Of a stretch of DNA of 64,000 nt, positions 54,436-64,000 are shown piece after piece (positions within the stretch are counted from its first letter, which is position 1; every line of letters begins with the position of its first letter). The stretch is from assembly GCF_947179515.1 (NCBI RefSeq), contig NC_067492.1, forward strand, positions 10,859,347-10,923,346. Direction: 5' to 3'. Position numbers and translations under genes: made by a program. This DNA is from Apodemus sylvaticus (lineage: Eukaryota; Chordata; Mammalia; Rodentia; Muridae). The notes below the pieces were generated by a model. It saw nothing but the letters and a program-made list of their open reading frames with translations, made no database searches and was not told the DNA's origin.

Positions 54436-55589
54436 GTGTACATTTGTCAAAACACACAGCACTGTAAAACAGGGTGGGCCTTCCCATGAGCTGTGGAGTT
54501 TAGTTAATAGTTTTGTATACATATTGGCTCATCAACTGTAATAGAAGTATCATGTAAATGAATGATGTTAATAGCAAATGAGCCATGCAAAGGGGAGACA
54601 GAAGACATGGGTTCTCCACAGTGCTCAATTTCCTGTGACCCTTGACCTGCACTGAGAAATGAAAGCAGGTCATATCCTCCAAATGTACAGAGGAATTGGA
54701 GTTAATTAAGAACATCTTGGGGAATGCAGATCATGGTTTGTTTTCAAAGGCACACCATCTTTAGCATGCACAAGAAATACTCAAGATCCTTGTGCATAGT
54801 ATGCCAGAGATAAATCACTTGTTTAGATGAAGTCGAACTCAGCGGTGACATGGCAGAAATCTCTGAGAGCAGACATTGCTCTGACTGACTCCTTTCCCAC
54901 ACACTTCATTCAAAAGTAGCTGTTTTGGGAGTTCTTCCTCTAGTTCAAAACAGAAAATTATCATGAGACAGTATAGGTTAAACCCTAAACCTTTCTTCGT
55001 AGAATGGGAATGGAGGAATGGAGGGAGGATAGGTGGTGGTCGGGAGGGGTAACACTGCAAGCATAGAAGTTTTGCTTTTTGTTTTACCAGCTTAAAATAT
55101 ATTCAATCCTGGGATGGGATGTCAGTGTGGACATATGACAGCTAAGGATGAGGTAGGCTCAGGTCCTATTGAGATTTTGACCACAGAATCCCTCCCTGTC
55201 AAAAATATTGGTTCTTGGTCAATATAATAGATAGATGTGGATAAATGGGTGCTTCAGAAATCGATCAGAGGACAAGCTGAGGGATATGTACACAGGTAGC
55301 CATTGTAGAGTGCCCCATCTTCTTTCAAACCATCACCTGTACATGACTCTGTTCCTTTCTGATTTGCTAACTCAACTTCTATTCTAAGAAAAACAGTCCA
55401 CAGAACATGAAGCAACCATCATGGTTACTAAGTACGCATAGTTCAGCTTCTCCAAGCCGAGGTATAGTGACAGTAGAAGACAGACAGACAAGCAGGCACA
55501 TTCATATGCACATCAATAAAAATTGTAAATAGGTAGGGTTGGCATAAGAGAACATTTGACAGTTGTCTTTGAGAGTCTGGGGCACCTGA
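54436..55589. other. Unique sequence, no gene recognised
   Basis: Nothing recognised. Confidence 0.45.
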
Positions 55590-55872
55590 GTTATTATTAA
55601 TGCTTTCCAGATTCATTTATTTTCCCACAAATGTCATAATTTTACTTCAGTTTATACCTAAATAAAATTCCATTGTATCTACATTCCATCCTACCCCCTC
55701 TCTCTATATATACATATATTCTATTATATATATATATATTCTATTATTTATTTATTGCATTTCACATTTTAATTAGCCATTCATTTGCTTTTGGCCATCT
55801 AGTCTGGCTCCATTCCCTTGCTTACTGTGAACAGAACAACAGTGATCATGTATTTGCTGATATGTTTATGGT
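55590..55872 (-). mobile_element. Old L1 ORF2 3' fragment
   Basis: GCTTTCCAGATTCATTTATT, TTTCCCACAAATGTCATAAT, CTAAATAAAATTCCATTGTA and TTTAATTAGCCATTCATTTG correspond to the reverse complement of the L1 ORF2 C-terminal region of an old L1. A (TA)n patch (55705-55738) lies inside. Confidence 0.6.
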
Positions 55873-55873
55873 A

Positions 55874-56023
<150 letters not shown>

Positions 56024-56049
56024 CTCATAGAATAGTTGGGGAAAATGGT

Positions 56050-56186
56050 TTTGAGATAGGGTCTTGTGTATCTCATGCCTTCCTTGACCACATCATATAG
56101 CTAAGGATAATCATGAAGTCCCAATCCTCCTGCCTCTACCTCCCAAATGCTGAGATAGCAGGAGTATGCCTCCACACCTGATTCTT
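56050..56186 (-). mobile_element. B1 SINE, diverged
   Basis: Reverse orientation: TTTGAGATAGGGTCTTGTGT, CCCAATCCTCCTGCCTCTAC, CTCCCAAATGCTGAGATAGC and GCCTCCACACCTGATT. Confidence 0.75.
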
Positions 56187-57425
56187 ATGGTACACGGCAT
56201 TGAACATAGTGTTAGCTACCTCACGGATAAAGCTGTGGCAGAGGCAATATGTGTGTTTGAATTCTCTCTCCGTGGGTCCTGCCATACACTGGGTATTTAC
56301 AGAAACTGCAGAGGCTCCCAAGCTCCCCTGAATATTTGGTGGCATGATTTTCAGAGACTTGGAAAGAAATACCTAGGCAAGAGTCAAAATGGAGTAATTA
56401 CATTCAGAGCCTATAGAACACTGGAGCTGTGGACGGAGCCAAGCTCACCAAGTGCAAAGGATGCTCTGTCCTCATGGGAAATTACAGTGCAGACGGAATG
56501 GTGACCTGCTAGACAAGTTACCCAGATGGTCAGAGCTGTTCTGGTCAACACTGACTCCCAGTTAAACATGCTCCCTGCTGCCTTGTGCCTTGATCTGAAA
56601 GGAGACTTGAGAGCCAGAGACATAGGACGAAGACCACAGTGTCTGTCTATGAACCTGTGACCGCACGGGACTGTGATCACTCACCTGTGCGACATCTGCC
56701 TCTTCCCATGAATATCATGCCCCGCCTTCTCATAATGCATGGCACAGAACAGAGGCATGATACAGAAGAAAGGGACGGAAGATGCGTGGGGTGAGCATTA
56801 ATGGCAGCACTCAGAAGGAGATTCAACATTTCCTGACGAAAATAGAAAGCCGTTATGTTAACCTTTCTTTGAAGAGAGTATTAGAGACTAAACATAAAGC
56901 CACTTATAATGGCTCTCGATGCCAACATGCCTAGAAGTACCAGCATTTTAAAAAGCCATTTACATTCTGTTTAAGCCTTACATGTATTGGGGTTAGATAA
57001 CGTTATGATTGACAAAGGGTTATAGTCATTATGAAAGATGCCAAGTTATATTTAGGTGGATTTTTTTCAAATCTCACCCTAATTGCTTGTCACCTTTGAA
57101 AATATCATAATTAACATAAGTTAATTTGTGTGCTTAAATATTTAAGTGGCAGCTTATAATTTTAATAGAAAAATCAAGTTTGGAAGAAAACCACAGTATT
57201 CTAAAACTTCCAGGAGAAAAGAGAATGTTGTGTTGGGGGAAGGAAGAATAATGAAAATATAGACAGAGGATAGACAAAAAATAGACCATAGATATATAAA
57301 TGAAGGATAGATTACTGACCAGTAATCAATAGGTGAAATAAATAACAGAAAATAGATGATAGATTGATAGAATATATAAACATGAAGTTTGGAAGAAAAT
57401 CACATGATTTGATAACACACATATA
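56187..57425. other. Unique sequence, A+T-rich at 56.9-57.2 kb
   Basis: No repeat or exon recognised. The 112-codon frame at 56166-56504 starts inside the B1 and is opposed antisense. 57000-57200 is A+T-rich unique DNA. Confidence 0.4.
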
Positions 57426-57582
57426 GGTAGGTAGGTAGCAGCTAGAGAAGGAGAGAAAGGGGGGAAGAAAGAGAGGGAGAGAGGGAGAGAGGGAAAAAGG
57501 GAGAGACAGAGAGAGGGAGGAAGGGAAGGAGAGAGAGAGAGACAAAGAGACAGACAGAGAGAGAGAGATACAGAGACAGACA

Positions 57583-57620
<38 letters not shown>
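57426..57620. repeat. Purine-rich GA tract plus (CA)n
   Basis: (GGTA)n at 57426-57438, GGGAGA/GAAAGG purine repeat 57445-57578, then (CA)n 57583-57619. Long Ser/Leu and Cys/Val minus frames are artefacts. Confidence 0.93.
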
Positions 57621-57622
<2 letters not shown>

Positions 57623-57769
57623 CACACAGAGAAAGAGGGGGGGGAGGTAGATGGTTGCTGGGCTTAGGAGTTGGTCCTGGCTATGAGGACACCAAAATTC
57701 CACATCACCTCTTCGCGCCTCTGTGTTTGTGTTTATGAAACAGGGGCATTAACGTTCACATTGCTCTCC

Positions 57770-58142
57770 TAGTATCATTTCTGTTGCTCTGATAAAATAC
57801 CCTAGCAAAAGCAACCCAGGGGAAAGGGAGTTTATTTTAGCTCACAATTAGAGGTTCTTGTCAATCATTGTGGGGAAATCAAGGAAATCGGCAACTTGAA
57901 ATAGCTACATCACACCCACAGTTAGGAGCAGAGAAGTGAATGTGTATGTCTCCACCCAACTCGCCTTCTCTGCTCCTGTTTATTCCAGGACACAACCTAA
58001 AGAATGGTGCTACCCACAGTGGAGGGGGTCTCTCCATTTCAATGAACCATAGACCATCCTCGATTACACAGCCATAGGCCAAGCATATCTAAACAGTCCC
58101 TTATTGAGACTCTTGTCACTAGGCTGTGTCAAGTGGACAATG
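57770..58142 (-). mobile_element. Family B LTR-like repeat
   Basis: Reverse orientation: TTTCTGTTGCTCTGATAAAA, GCAAAAGCAACCCAGGGGAA, GTTTATTTTAGCTCACAATT, GGTGCTACCCACAGTGGAGG, and GCTGTGTCAAGTGGACAATG at the edge. Complete at both ends by eye. Confidence 0.7.
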
Positions 58143-58874
58143 AAAGCCAACTGTCAGCCTCAACACTCCATTCTAAGGACCATTCAGACTTGTTATTCTA
58201 AAACCCCTGTTCATGTGATACACATAAAACTTCCTGCCCTTTTCTCTGTCTGCATTGCCATTAAAGAGAGAAAACGCATGGCCGTCTGGGTTCCCAGTAG
58301 AACGTTCTCTGGGCAGAAGTATTAGCTTTAAAGTTCAAAACAAGGAAGGGACCAGGAGGGAGGACTTCTGAGACCATAAAGTGCTGCTCCTGATTGGACA
58401 GTCTCCCACTACCTGATTTCCATCCCAGGGGAGGCAGGCTGTGCAGGGTTCAGCTCTTAGAAGCTCCTGATTCCATGAATAAGTGTGGCAACCCGGTCCA
58501 ACAGAGAGATCTGGGTCAGAGTGTTCTCCGCAGGTTCACATGCCTATCCTAGCCTGTGCCCAGAGGGTTATCCAGCTAACCAGTCGACAGAGACTCAGAC
58601 CTCCGACTCCATGTTTACAAAGCTAAGCTTTCATTATTCTTTGTAGCTTGTTGCTGGATTGATAAGAAACAGACTAAGAACGATTTAGACCGTGCCAAGA
58701 TTATAGAAAGGACTGGACAGTTCCAGGCAAAGAGGGGGTTGTATTGAACCCATCTGCCTTTGCTTTGCAAGGACTTTTCCAAACACCAGCCTTTCACTGG
58801 TGGATTCTTCCAGCCTACTAGTGACAGTTCAGAGTGAACAGACTCCCTTCTTGACAAACCGCCCAAGGCAGGAG
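58143..58874. other. Unique sequence, no gene recognised
   Basis: Nothing recognised. Confidence 0.45.
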
Positions 58875-58985
58875 TCTTCTCTCCTTCCTTCCTTTCCCCT
58901 TCCCCCTTCCTTGTCTTTTTCTTTCCCTCCCTTGTCACTCTGCTTCTCTTCTCCTTCCCTGCCCCTTCTTCTCATTTCTCTTGGT
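58875..58985 (+). repeat. Pyrimidine-rich (CTTCC)n-like tract
   Basis: C/T-rich stretch with CCTTCC and CCTTTCC units, immediately before a B1 relic. Confidence 0.8.
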
Positions 58986-58987
58986 TT

Positions 58988-59098
58988 GTTTTGACAGGGT
59001 CTCCTTGTGTCACCCACTGGCCTTAGACTCACGACCCCTCTGCCTCAGTATCCCTGGTTCTACCATTACACTGTGTGCTATAGGATCCAGCATCCCTG
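58988..59098 (-). mobile_element. B1 SINE, strongly diverged
   Basis: Reverse orientation: TTTTGACAGGGTCTCCTTGT, CTGGCCTTAGACTCACGACC, CTGCCTCAGTATCCCTGG, ACTGTGTGCTATAGG. Confidence 0.55.
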
Positions 59099-59797
59099 CG
59101 TTTTAAGAGACAATCAGAAGGATGTGAGTCTGGGTTTAGACAGAGAAGTCTGCCATGGACGACTCCAGAGAAGGGAGGATTGATCAGGTTCTGCACAGCA
59201 GAGATTTCAGCAGCAGCAATGTCCATGGTGCGGATTAATGGCCAGGTACAGTTGTAAGGACCTGAGCACAGACACTTGAGGGAGAAGGGTGGAGGGTGAG
59301 GTGAAGGAGCCACACACATCACAGGTGAGGTGAGTAAATAAATCCCAAGGAAAGAAGGAAAATGAGAATTCATCAGGAGTGTGCTGAGCCGTGGTACTGC
59401 CAGGCACAATCAGAGGGCTTCTTAATTGCTTGTCAGAGACCAGTGCGTCTTGGCAAAATGTTCCTCAACTAATGCTCAGAGAGCTTTCCCCCCCTTAACC
59501 TGGCTTCATTTATCATGATTAGAAAACAAGTCAAAATTGATTTCTGTTTATTTTATGTGGCAAACCCCCAGGGAGCTTTTCTTCCCAGTAGGTTTGACAA
59601 TTTTGAGGTGGGTAGGGGAACCCCCCTCCAAGCATAAAAAACCACTTCAGTGTTGCTTCAAGCAGGTGTGGGAAGTCCTTGGGTCTTACAGAATATGTCT
59701 GTCTCTTGAGCTTTTCCAAGTCACCTCCTACGCATGTCCGTGAGCCTTTTAGGTAGCTCTTTTCTACTTTATAATGAGCACATTAAGGGCAATTTGC
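59099..59797. other. Unique sequence, no gene recognised
   Basis: Nothing recognised. Frames at 59029-59409 lie in overlapping minus phases. Confidence 0.4.
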
Positions 59798-59905
59798 TAG
59801 GGGAGTGGCTCGAAGTTTGAAATCAGACCTGTGTTTGATTTTCTTAGCTCTGCCACCTCACAGTCTTATGACCTTGGGAGTGTCACTAAAAGAGTTCTCT
59901 GAGAT
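59798..59905 (+). mobile_element. MIR SINE (ancient)
   Basis: GTTTGAAATCAGACCTGTGT, TAGCTCTGCCACCTCACAGT and TATGACCTTGGGAGTGTCAC follow the MIR core order (tRNA-derived B-box to the 'TGTGACCTTGGGCAAGT' core). Typical mammal-wide age. Confidence 0.7.
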
Positions 59906-60344
59906 TTAACTCAGGGGAAGACAGGGCTCCTATCTGATGTCCTAAAACCCTTAGAAGTCTTGGGTAAAAGATGTTGGCAGAGGAGCCCTGCTTCCCCAGT
60001 AGGAGCATAGGCCACACAGTGGTGTGAGTTCCAAGATCCCATGCTGGCTTCTGAGTTGCCAGTGGCAGCACCTAAGCTCGCCCAGCTTGGATGTGCAGCT
60101 GGCACTTAGCAGAGCCTGACACAGAGTCGGTGCCCACCCGGACAACTCAGGACGCACGATGCACCTAGTACACTCTGAGGTGCGCTGTATGTGTTTAGCA
60201 GATACCATTTTGTGCGGTCCAGTTTGTGTGCTACCTGTCATCTGCTCCTCAAGGGAACATACACGAAGCACACATCTCTCCCCGAGCAGTGTGCCTCCTG
60301 CTGCAGAAGACACACCCATGCACCCTCCCACTAAACCCACTACC
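59906..60344. other. Unique sequence, no gene called
   Basis: The 129-codon minus frame (59951-60340) overlaps two other minus-strand frames and has no domain I recognise. It is Cys/Ser/Leu-rich without a clear signal peptide. Confidence 0.4.
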
Positions 60345-60405
60345 CTCGGCTGAGGCAGGAGGAGTCAGGGGCAGCCAGCCTGGGCTACATATCTCTGTCA
60401 TAGTT
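60345..60405 (+). mobile_element. B1 SINE fragment
   Basis: CTCGGCTGAGGCAGGAGGAG, then CAGCCAGCCTGGGCTACAT, is the internal B1 segment. Both ends are missing. Confidence 0.6.
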
Positions 60406-60496
60406 CTATGCTGTGACTGTCCTCAGACCTGCAAGGTAAAATGTATGATCAACTTGCTCACACTCATTCACGCTCCCTGGAGCCTATGAGTTCGTT

Positions 60497-60571
60497 CTCT
60501 GTCTGTCTGTCTGTCTTTGTCTGTTTCTCTCCCTCTCTGTCTTTCTCTGTGTCTCTGTGTCTTTGATTCTG

Positions 60572-60648
<77 letters not shown>
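60497..60648 (+). repeat. (TCTG)n, (TC)n and (CA)n compound repeat
   Basis: TCTG/TCTC/TGTC units 60497-60595, TC 60595-60614, CA 60615-60648. Confidence 0.95.
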
Positions 60649-60650
<2 letters not shown>

Positions 60651-61290
60651 TTCAGACAAATACTCTATTCTGCCACAATTTTGCTAATCGGGTAAGTCAT
60701 TGTCTGAAGGAGGACTGAAGGAGATCCTTAACCTGGGTCCCTGCATTGCCTGCAAACAAGCCATGACAGGAACAGCAGCAATGACACACCCACCAAAGGT
60801 CACCACATCCCTTTTTCTATTCAGATACTTACAAGCCCCAAACAGATTCCAGGAGCTTGTGCTCTTGTTCTGGAAATGTAATCACAAAACCCATCACAAC
60901 AAAAAACCAAAACATCCCGACCAGGTGAGGCAGCCTTGGTGGGATAGCCACGTGAGCCCAAGCACCGGAAGTGCACTGATCTCAAACCAGTGTCCAGCAT
61001 GGGCTCGAACTCTGTTCCTGGGATTTGGTGCTCAGGAGCTCCCCTCCCCCTTCTGTTGCATTCAACACATGCCAGGTCACTAACTCCAACCCCTCTGCTG
61101 GAGGCATGTCTGCCCTGGGCTTCCTTGCATCTATGCAGCCAAGGAAGAGATGAGTAATGTTTTCTTCATTGTTTCACAAAAAAAGCTGAGAGCTAGACAG
61201 GTATATTGGTGCCCAGTGACCACTTCTCTCACACTTGTTTCCTGACCCTCACTCCGAATTTCATTCCTCCCCTTGCCTCAGAGAAACAGA
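60649..61290. other. Unique sequence, no gene recognised
   Basis: The 127-codon frame 60700-61083 has no recognisable domain. Nothing else recognised. Confidence 0.4.
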
Positions 61291-61295
61291 TCACA

Positions 61296-61309
61296 CATGC
61301 GCGCGCATG

Positions 61310-61350
<41 letters not shown>
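61296..61350. repeat. (GC)n/(CA)n alternating tract
   Basis: ATGCGCGCGCATGTGCGCGCAC at its start, with CpG retained in two GCGCGC blocks, followed by about 18 CA units. Z-DNA-prone. Confidence 0.95.
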
Positions 61351-61360
<10 letters not shown>

Positions 61361-61821
61361 CAATCTCTTTCTCTCCACTGGCCTATTCCTAGAAGCTTGC
61401 CAATTCCTAGAAGCTTACAAACTTGCAAGGTTTGTTTATTCTGGAAAGAAGAAAATAGCAACTCGTCCTCATTCCCCAAGCCTTCGCTCTCAAGGTTGTT
61501 TAGCTTCCTGGCAGCACCCACTTCCTGCCTGTTCCTCTGTTTCCTGACCAGGTACTTCCAAGGCCTTGGCCAAAGAGCTAGGGGCCTCTTCCACTTACTG
61601 AACATCTTACAGCAAGAATCGCCGATAATCAAATGAAGCTCAACCTCAGTTCTGGGGCTGTGTGGCCCAGGGTATGTTATTTATTTACATTTACATTTAT
61701 TCATTTATTTACATTATTTATTTACACTTGCTAACAGCAGATTCTGAGCCATGGTTTGGACCCTGCCCCCCCACAATCTCTGTTCATTCTGCCCACCAGT
61801 GGAAAAATTGTGGTGCTGGGG
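61351..61821. other. Unique sequence with an 18-bp duplication
   Basis: ATTCCTAGAAGCTT occurs at 61385-61398 and 61403-61416 (period 18). A T-rich TTTA repeat lies at 61679-61728. No gene. Confidence 0.45.
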
Positions 61822-62062
61822 TGAAGGTTCAGACAGCAAATTGTGGACAATGAAAGCATGAAGACTTGAGTTTGGTTTCCCAGCACCCGTGTAAAAAACT
61901 GGGCATTGTAACACGTACCTATAACCCCCATCCTGGGGACAGAGAGACAGGAGAGTTTGCTATCTAACCAGCATAGCCAATTACTGAGCTCTAGGTTGCT
62001 AAGACCCTGAAAGCAAGGTAGAAAAATGACTAAGAACCACACTTGACATTAATCTCTAGCTA
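61822..62062 (+). mobile_element. B4-family SINE (B4A-like), diverged
   Basis: AAAGCATGAAGACTTGAGTT, TTTCCCAGCACCCGTGTAAA, CTGGGCATTGTAACACGTAC, TCCTGGGGACAGAGAGACAG, TAACCAGCATAGCC. It ends at the CA tract. Confidence 0.65.

Positions 62063-62104
<42 letters not shown>
62063..62104. repeat. (CA)n microsatellite
   Basis: About 20 CA units at the B4 tail. Confidence 0.97.
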
Positions 62105-62105
<1 letters not shown>

Positions 62106-63119
62106 AAATGCACATCTCAGATAGGATCTAAAGGAACCTTAAGAAGTATCTGGGAAAGGACAAAGGATACACAGATGCCTGGCAGTGGAAATGACAGTGG
62201 CATGTTTAGTAACACGACACAGCAGGGCCGCATCACTGTGAGGAGGAGAACAACCCAAGGTGCAGTAGGACGGAGAAGCAGGCTGGGCCTGGCGTCTGCA
62301 CAGAGACTTTGGCCTTCTTTAGAAGGATGGGGAGAATACTACATCTCTAGTCACCTGCACACAGAACACCAGGCACAGAAAGCTGACAGACAAATGTAGA
62401 GGTGCCTCACTGCATCGATGCAAAATGAGAAGGCCAAGCTGTACACATGTAAAATACACATATATGCACATGTGCACACAAGCACACACACACACACACA
62501 CACACCACCTGTAAGCTTAGCCTCACTTATTCCAGAGCTCCTAAATTAGAACTTACAGTGGATGATGAAGGAGACGGAATATTCATTATCATCAAACACA
62601 CGTGAAGCTGAGCTTTACACAACCAAAGGATTCTGAGAGCTAAGTGTTATTTTATGAGACCTTTCAATTTGGAAGTGCATTGCAGATAAAACAGGACTTC
62701 GGTGTAAACCACTGATGTATTGTGTTGTTAAGAACAATGAATTATTAAAAGGATAATCTTTTAAACACCAAGAAATTGTCTTCTAGTGCACTCCAGGGGC
62801 CGTGGGTAAATGCATTACGCCTACAAATTCATGCTACCAGGCTGTAATTTACAAAATCACCATGGAATACACCTGACGTCATAGACGCATCTTCCTCCCA
62901 CATTCTGGGCTACAGTGGGACCATGGGGACTACGTGTGGAACAAGTAAAAGGTCACCCTGCCCTCTATCTCTGTGCACAGCTGAGAGGCCATGGAAGAGC
63001 TATTCAGATAGCCTTTCCCAAAGGTACTCAAAACTCCAGTCCACTACTGTGATCTCCCAAGAGTCTTGGTGGTGATTTATCCAACTGTTAATTTTTTGAT
63101 AGCATTTTAGAGTCACCAT
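62105..63119. other. Unique sequence, candidate conserved DNA
   Basis: A short (CA)n lies at 62484-62505. The 62590-62890 part is repeat-free, A+T-rich, contains a CRE-like site, and is a candidate conserved regulatory segment. No gene. Confidence 0.4.
62874..62881. promoter_or_regulatory. Perfect CRE-like octamer TGACGTCA
   Basis: The full palindromic CREB/ATF site with its CpG preserved, in unique sequence. No promoter or transcript start is otherwise visible nearby. Confidence 0.35.
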
Positions 63120-63410
63120 GGGAACAAATTGCTATGAGATAGTTTCTAGAGTAAGGTACTTCTTGCAGGAAGGCCTCCCCTAAAACTGGCCAGAGCAAGG
63201 CCATCATTTGGGGACCTGGACTGAACAGAGCTGAGCCCTGGCATCCATCTGTCTTCTTACTGTGAGTGCCATGAGACCAGCCACCTCCCTCCGGATGCCA
63301 CGTCCTCTCCACCATGATGAATTAAACCCCCCAACTGCGAGTCGAAGGAAGTCCTCCTTTCCTTTCTTGCAGCACCAAAGCATCAAATACAGTCCTGGTC
63401 TTTGGTCCTG
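63120..63410 (+). mobile_element. MaLR-type LTR-like repeat, 3' part
   Basis: AGTGCCATGAGACCAGCCAC, CACCATGATGAATTAAACCC, CAACTGCGAGTCGAAGGAAG and CTTTCTTGCAGCACCAAAG follow the 3' half of rodent MaLR-type LTRs. The 5' part is not clear. Confidence 0.5.
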
Positions 63411-64000
63411 CCACAAATTCTTACCTTGTGGCATCTTTCCATCAAGTTTCACTCTTTGTAAGGCACTAACAGTCCAACCTCAGTGAGGCCAATGACCCCG
63501 TGTAATCAGTGAGTCTGGTACTAGTTTGAGATGTAAAGCCCCACTTCAGAGTTTGGTCCCCAAGCCTGAGACTACCTCAGCCCCAAACCCAGCCCCAGAC
63601 AACTGGGTATGGCCTCTCCCCACAAACTCAGCCCTCATGGCATTGCCACCGCCGAGTGTTGTGTGGACCAAGTCCTATGACTGTACTTTCTCCATAGTCT
63701 GTTGGCTATACCTCTGTGTTCTCAGCGTCCTCTGTATCCACAGCCTCTGCCATTCAGTGGACGAGAGCTTCGAAGGAGAATCCTAACACATACTGTGCCG
63801 TGTGAATATTTAAATTATCCAAGAGCTTCATTAAAAAGTAAAATCAAACATTTCCTGTGATGATAGGATTCGTCTTAATAATATATTTTATTTAACTTTG
63901 TGTAGTCAAAAAAATCATCATTTTGTATGATATAGAAACTATTCATGGACTCTAAAAGGAAATATCCTGGTCTATGCTAGGTCTCTGAAGCCTGGGGTGT
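63411..64000. other. Unique sequence to the window end
   Basis: Nothing recognised. The 86-codon frame at 63526-63786 has no domain I can name. Confidence 0.4.

Overview
This window reads as murine rodent nuclear DNA, probably rat (Rattus), and it contains no protein-coding gene that I can identify. The rodent assignment rests on B1, B2, B3, B4 and ID SINEs, rodent MaLR-type LTRs, a URR1-type hAT relic, and L1 3' ends of murine type. The L1 at 20.8-22.1 kb has a 3' UTR whose end resembles the rat L1 family, but mouse cannot be excluded by reading alone. No open reading frame has convincing exon structure, and most of the longer frames fall in (CA)n, (GA)n or (GGAT)n tracts, in L1 ORF2 or in SINE/LTR DNA. 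The window is therefore best described as intergenic or deep-intronic sequence.

Layout. 0-9 kb: unique DNA, a head-to-head pair of MT-type LTR fragments (1.4-2.1 kb), two LTR-like repeats, B3/B4 SINEs and microsatellites. 8.9-9.6 kb: an old eutherian L1M 3' end followed by a truncated U2 snRNA pseudogene. 10-20 kb: mainly unique DNA with two minisatellites (12.49 and 16.76 kb), tetranucleotide arrays (10.9 and 17.6 kb) and a MaLR LTR (18.9 kb). 20.6-22.1 kb: the best-resolved event, an L1 insertion with an inverted 5' part, a 13-bp target-site duplication and an apparent 3' transduction. 23-35 kb: B4/B1/ID SINEs, an L1 3' UTR, (CA)n with an embedded (CG)n block, a URR1 relic nested in an LTR-like repeat, and a perfect 26-bp palindrome (32.7 kb). 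35-50 kb: a long (GT)n tract, LTR-like repeats, two B2 elements with visible target-site duplications, B1s and another L1 3' end. 50-64 kb: unique DNA with a speculative 62-codon small ORF (51.46 kb), a run of three LTR-like repeats ending in a 12-bp tandem array of YY1-like motifs (54.36 kb), more LTR/B1/B4 copies, a MIR and several microsatellites.

Naming of LTR-like repeats. 'Family B' is my label for a repeat seen about ten times here. It is recognised by recurring landmarks: one edge reading like CAACTTGACA, an internal box like GGCCTGTGGGCA, and the other edge like TTGCTGTGATAAAA (written in reverse orientation). I believe it is a rodent ERVL-MaLR/ORR1-type LTR, but the exact subfamily needs RepeatMasker. 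All element boundaries were placed by eye and may be off by 5-30 bases.

There is no gene network to describe. The functional interest lies in possible regulatory sites (B2-borne CTCF-like motifs, a CRE, a CLEAR-type E-box, YY1-like motifs) and in the record of retrotransposition. I did not find an undescribed biological system.
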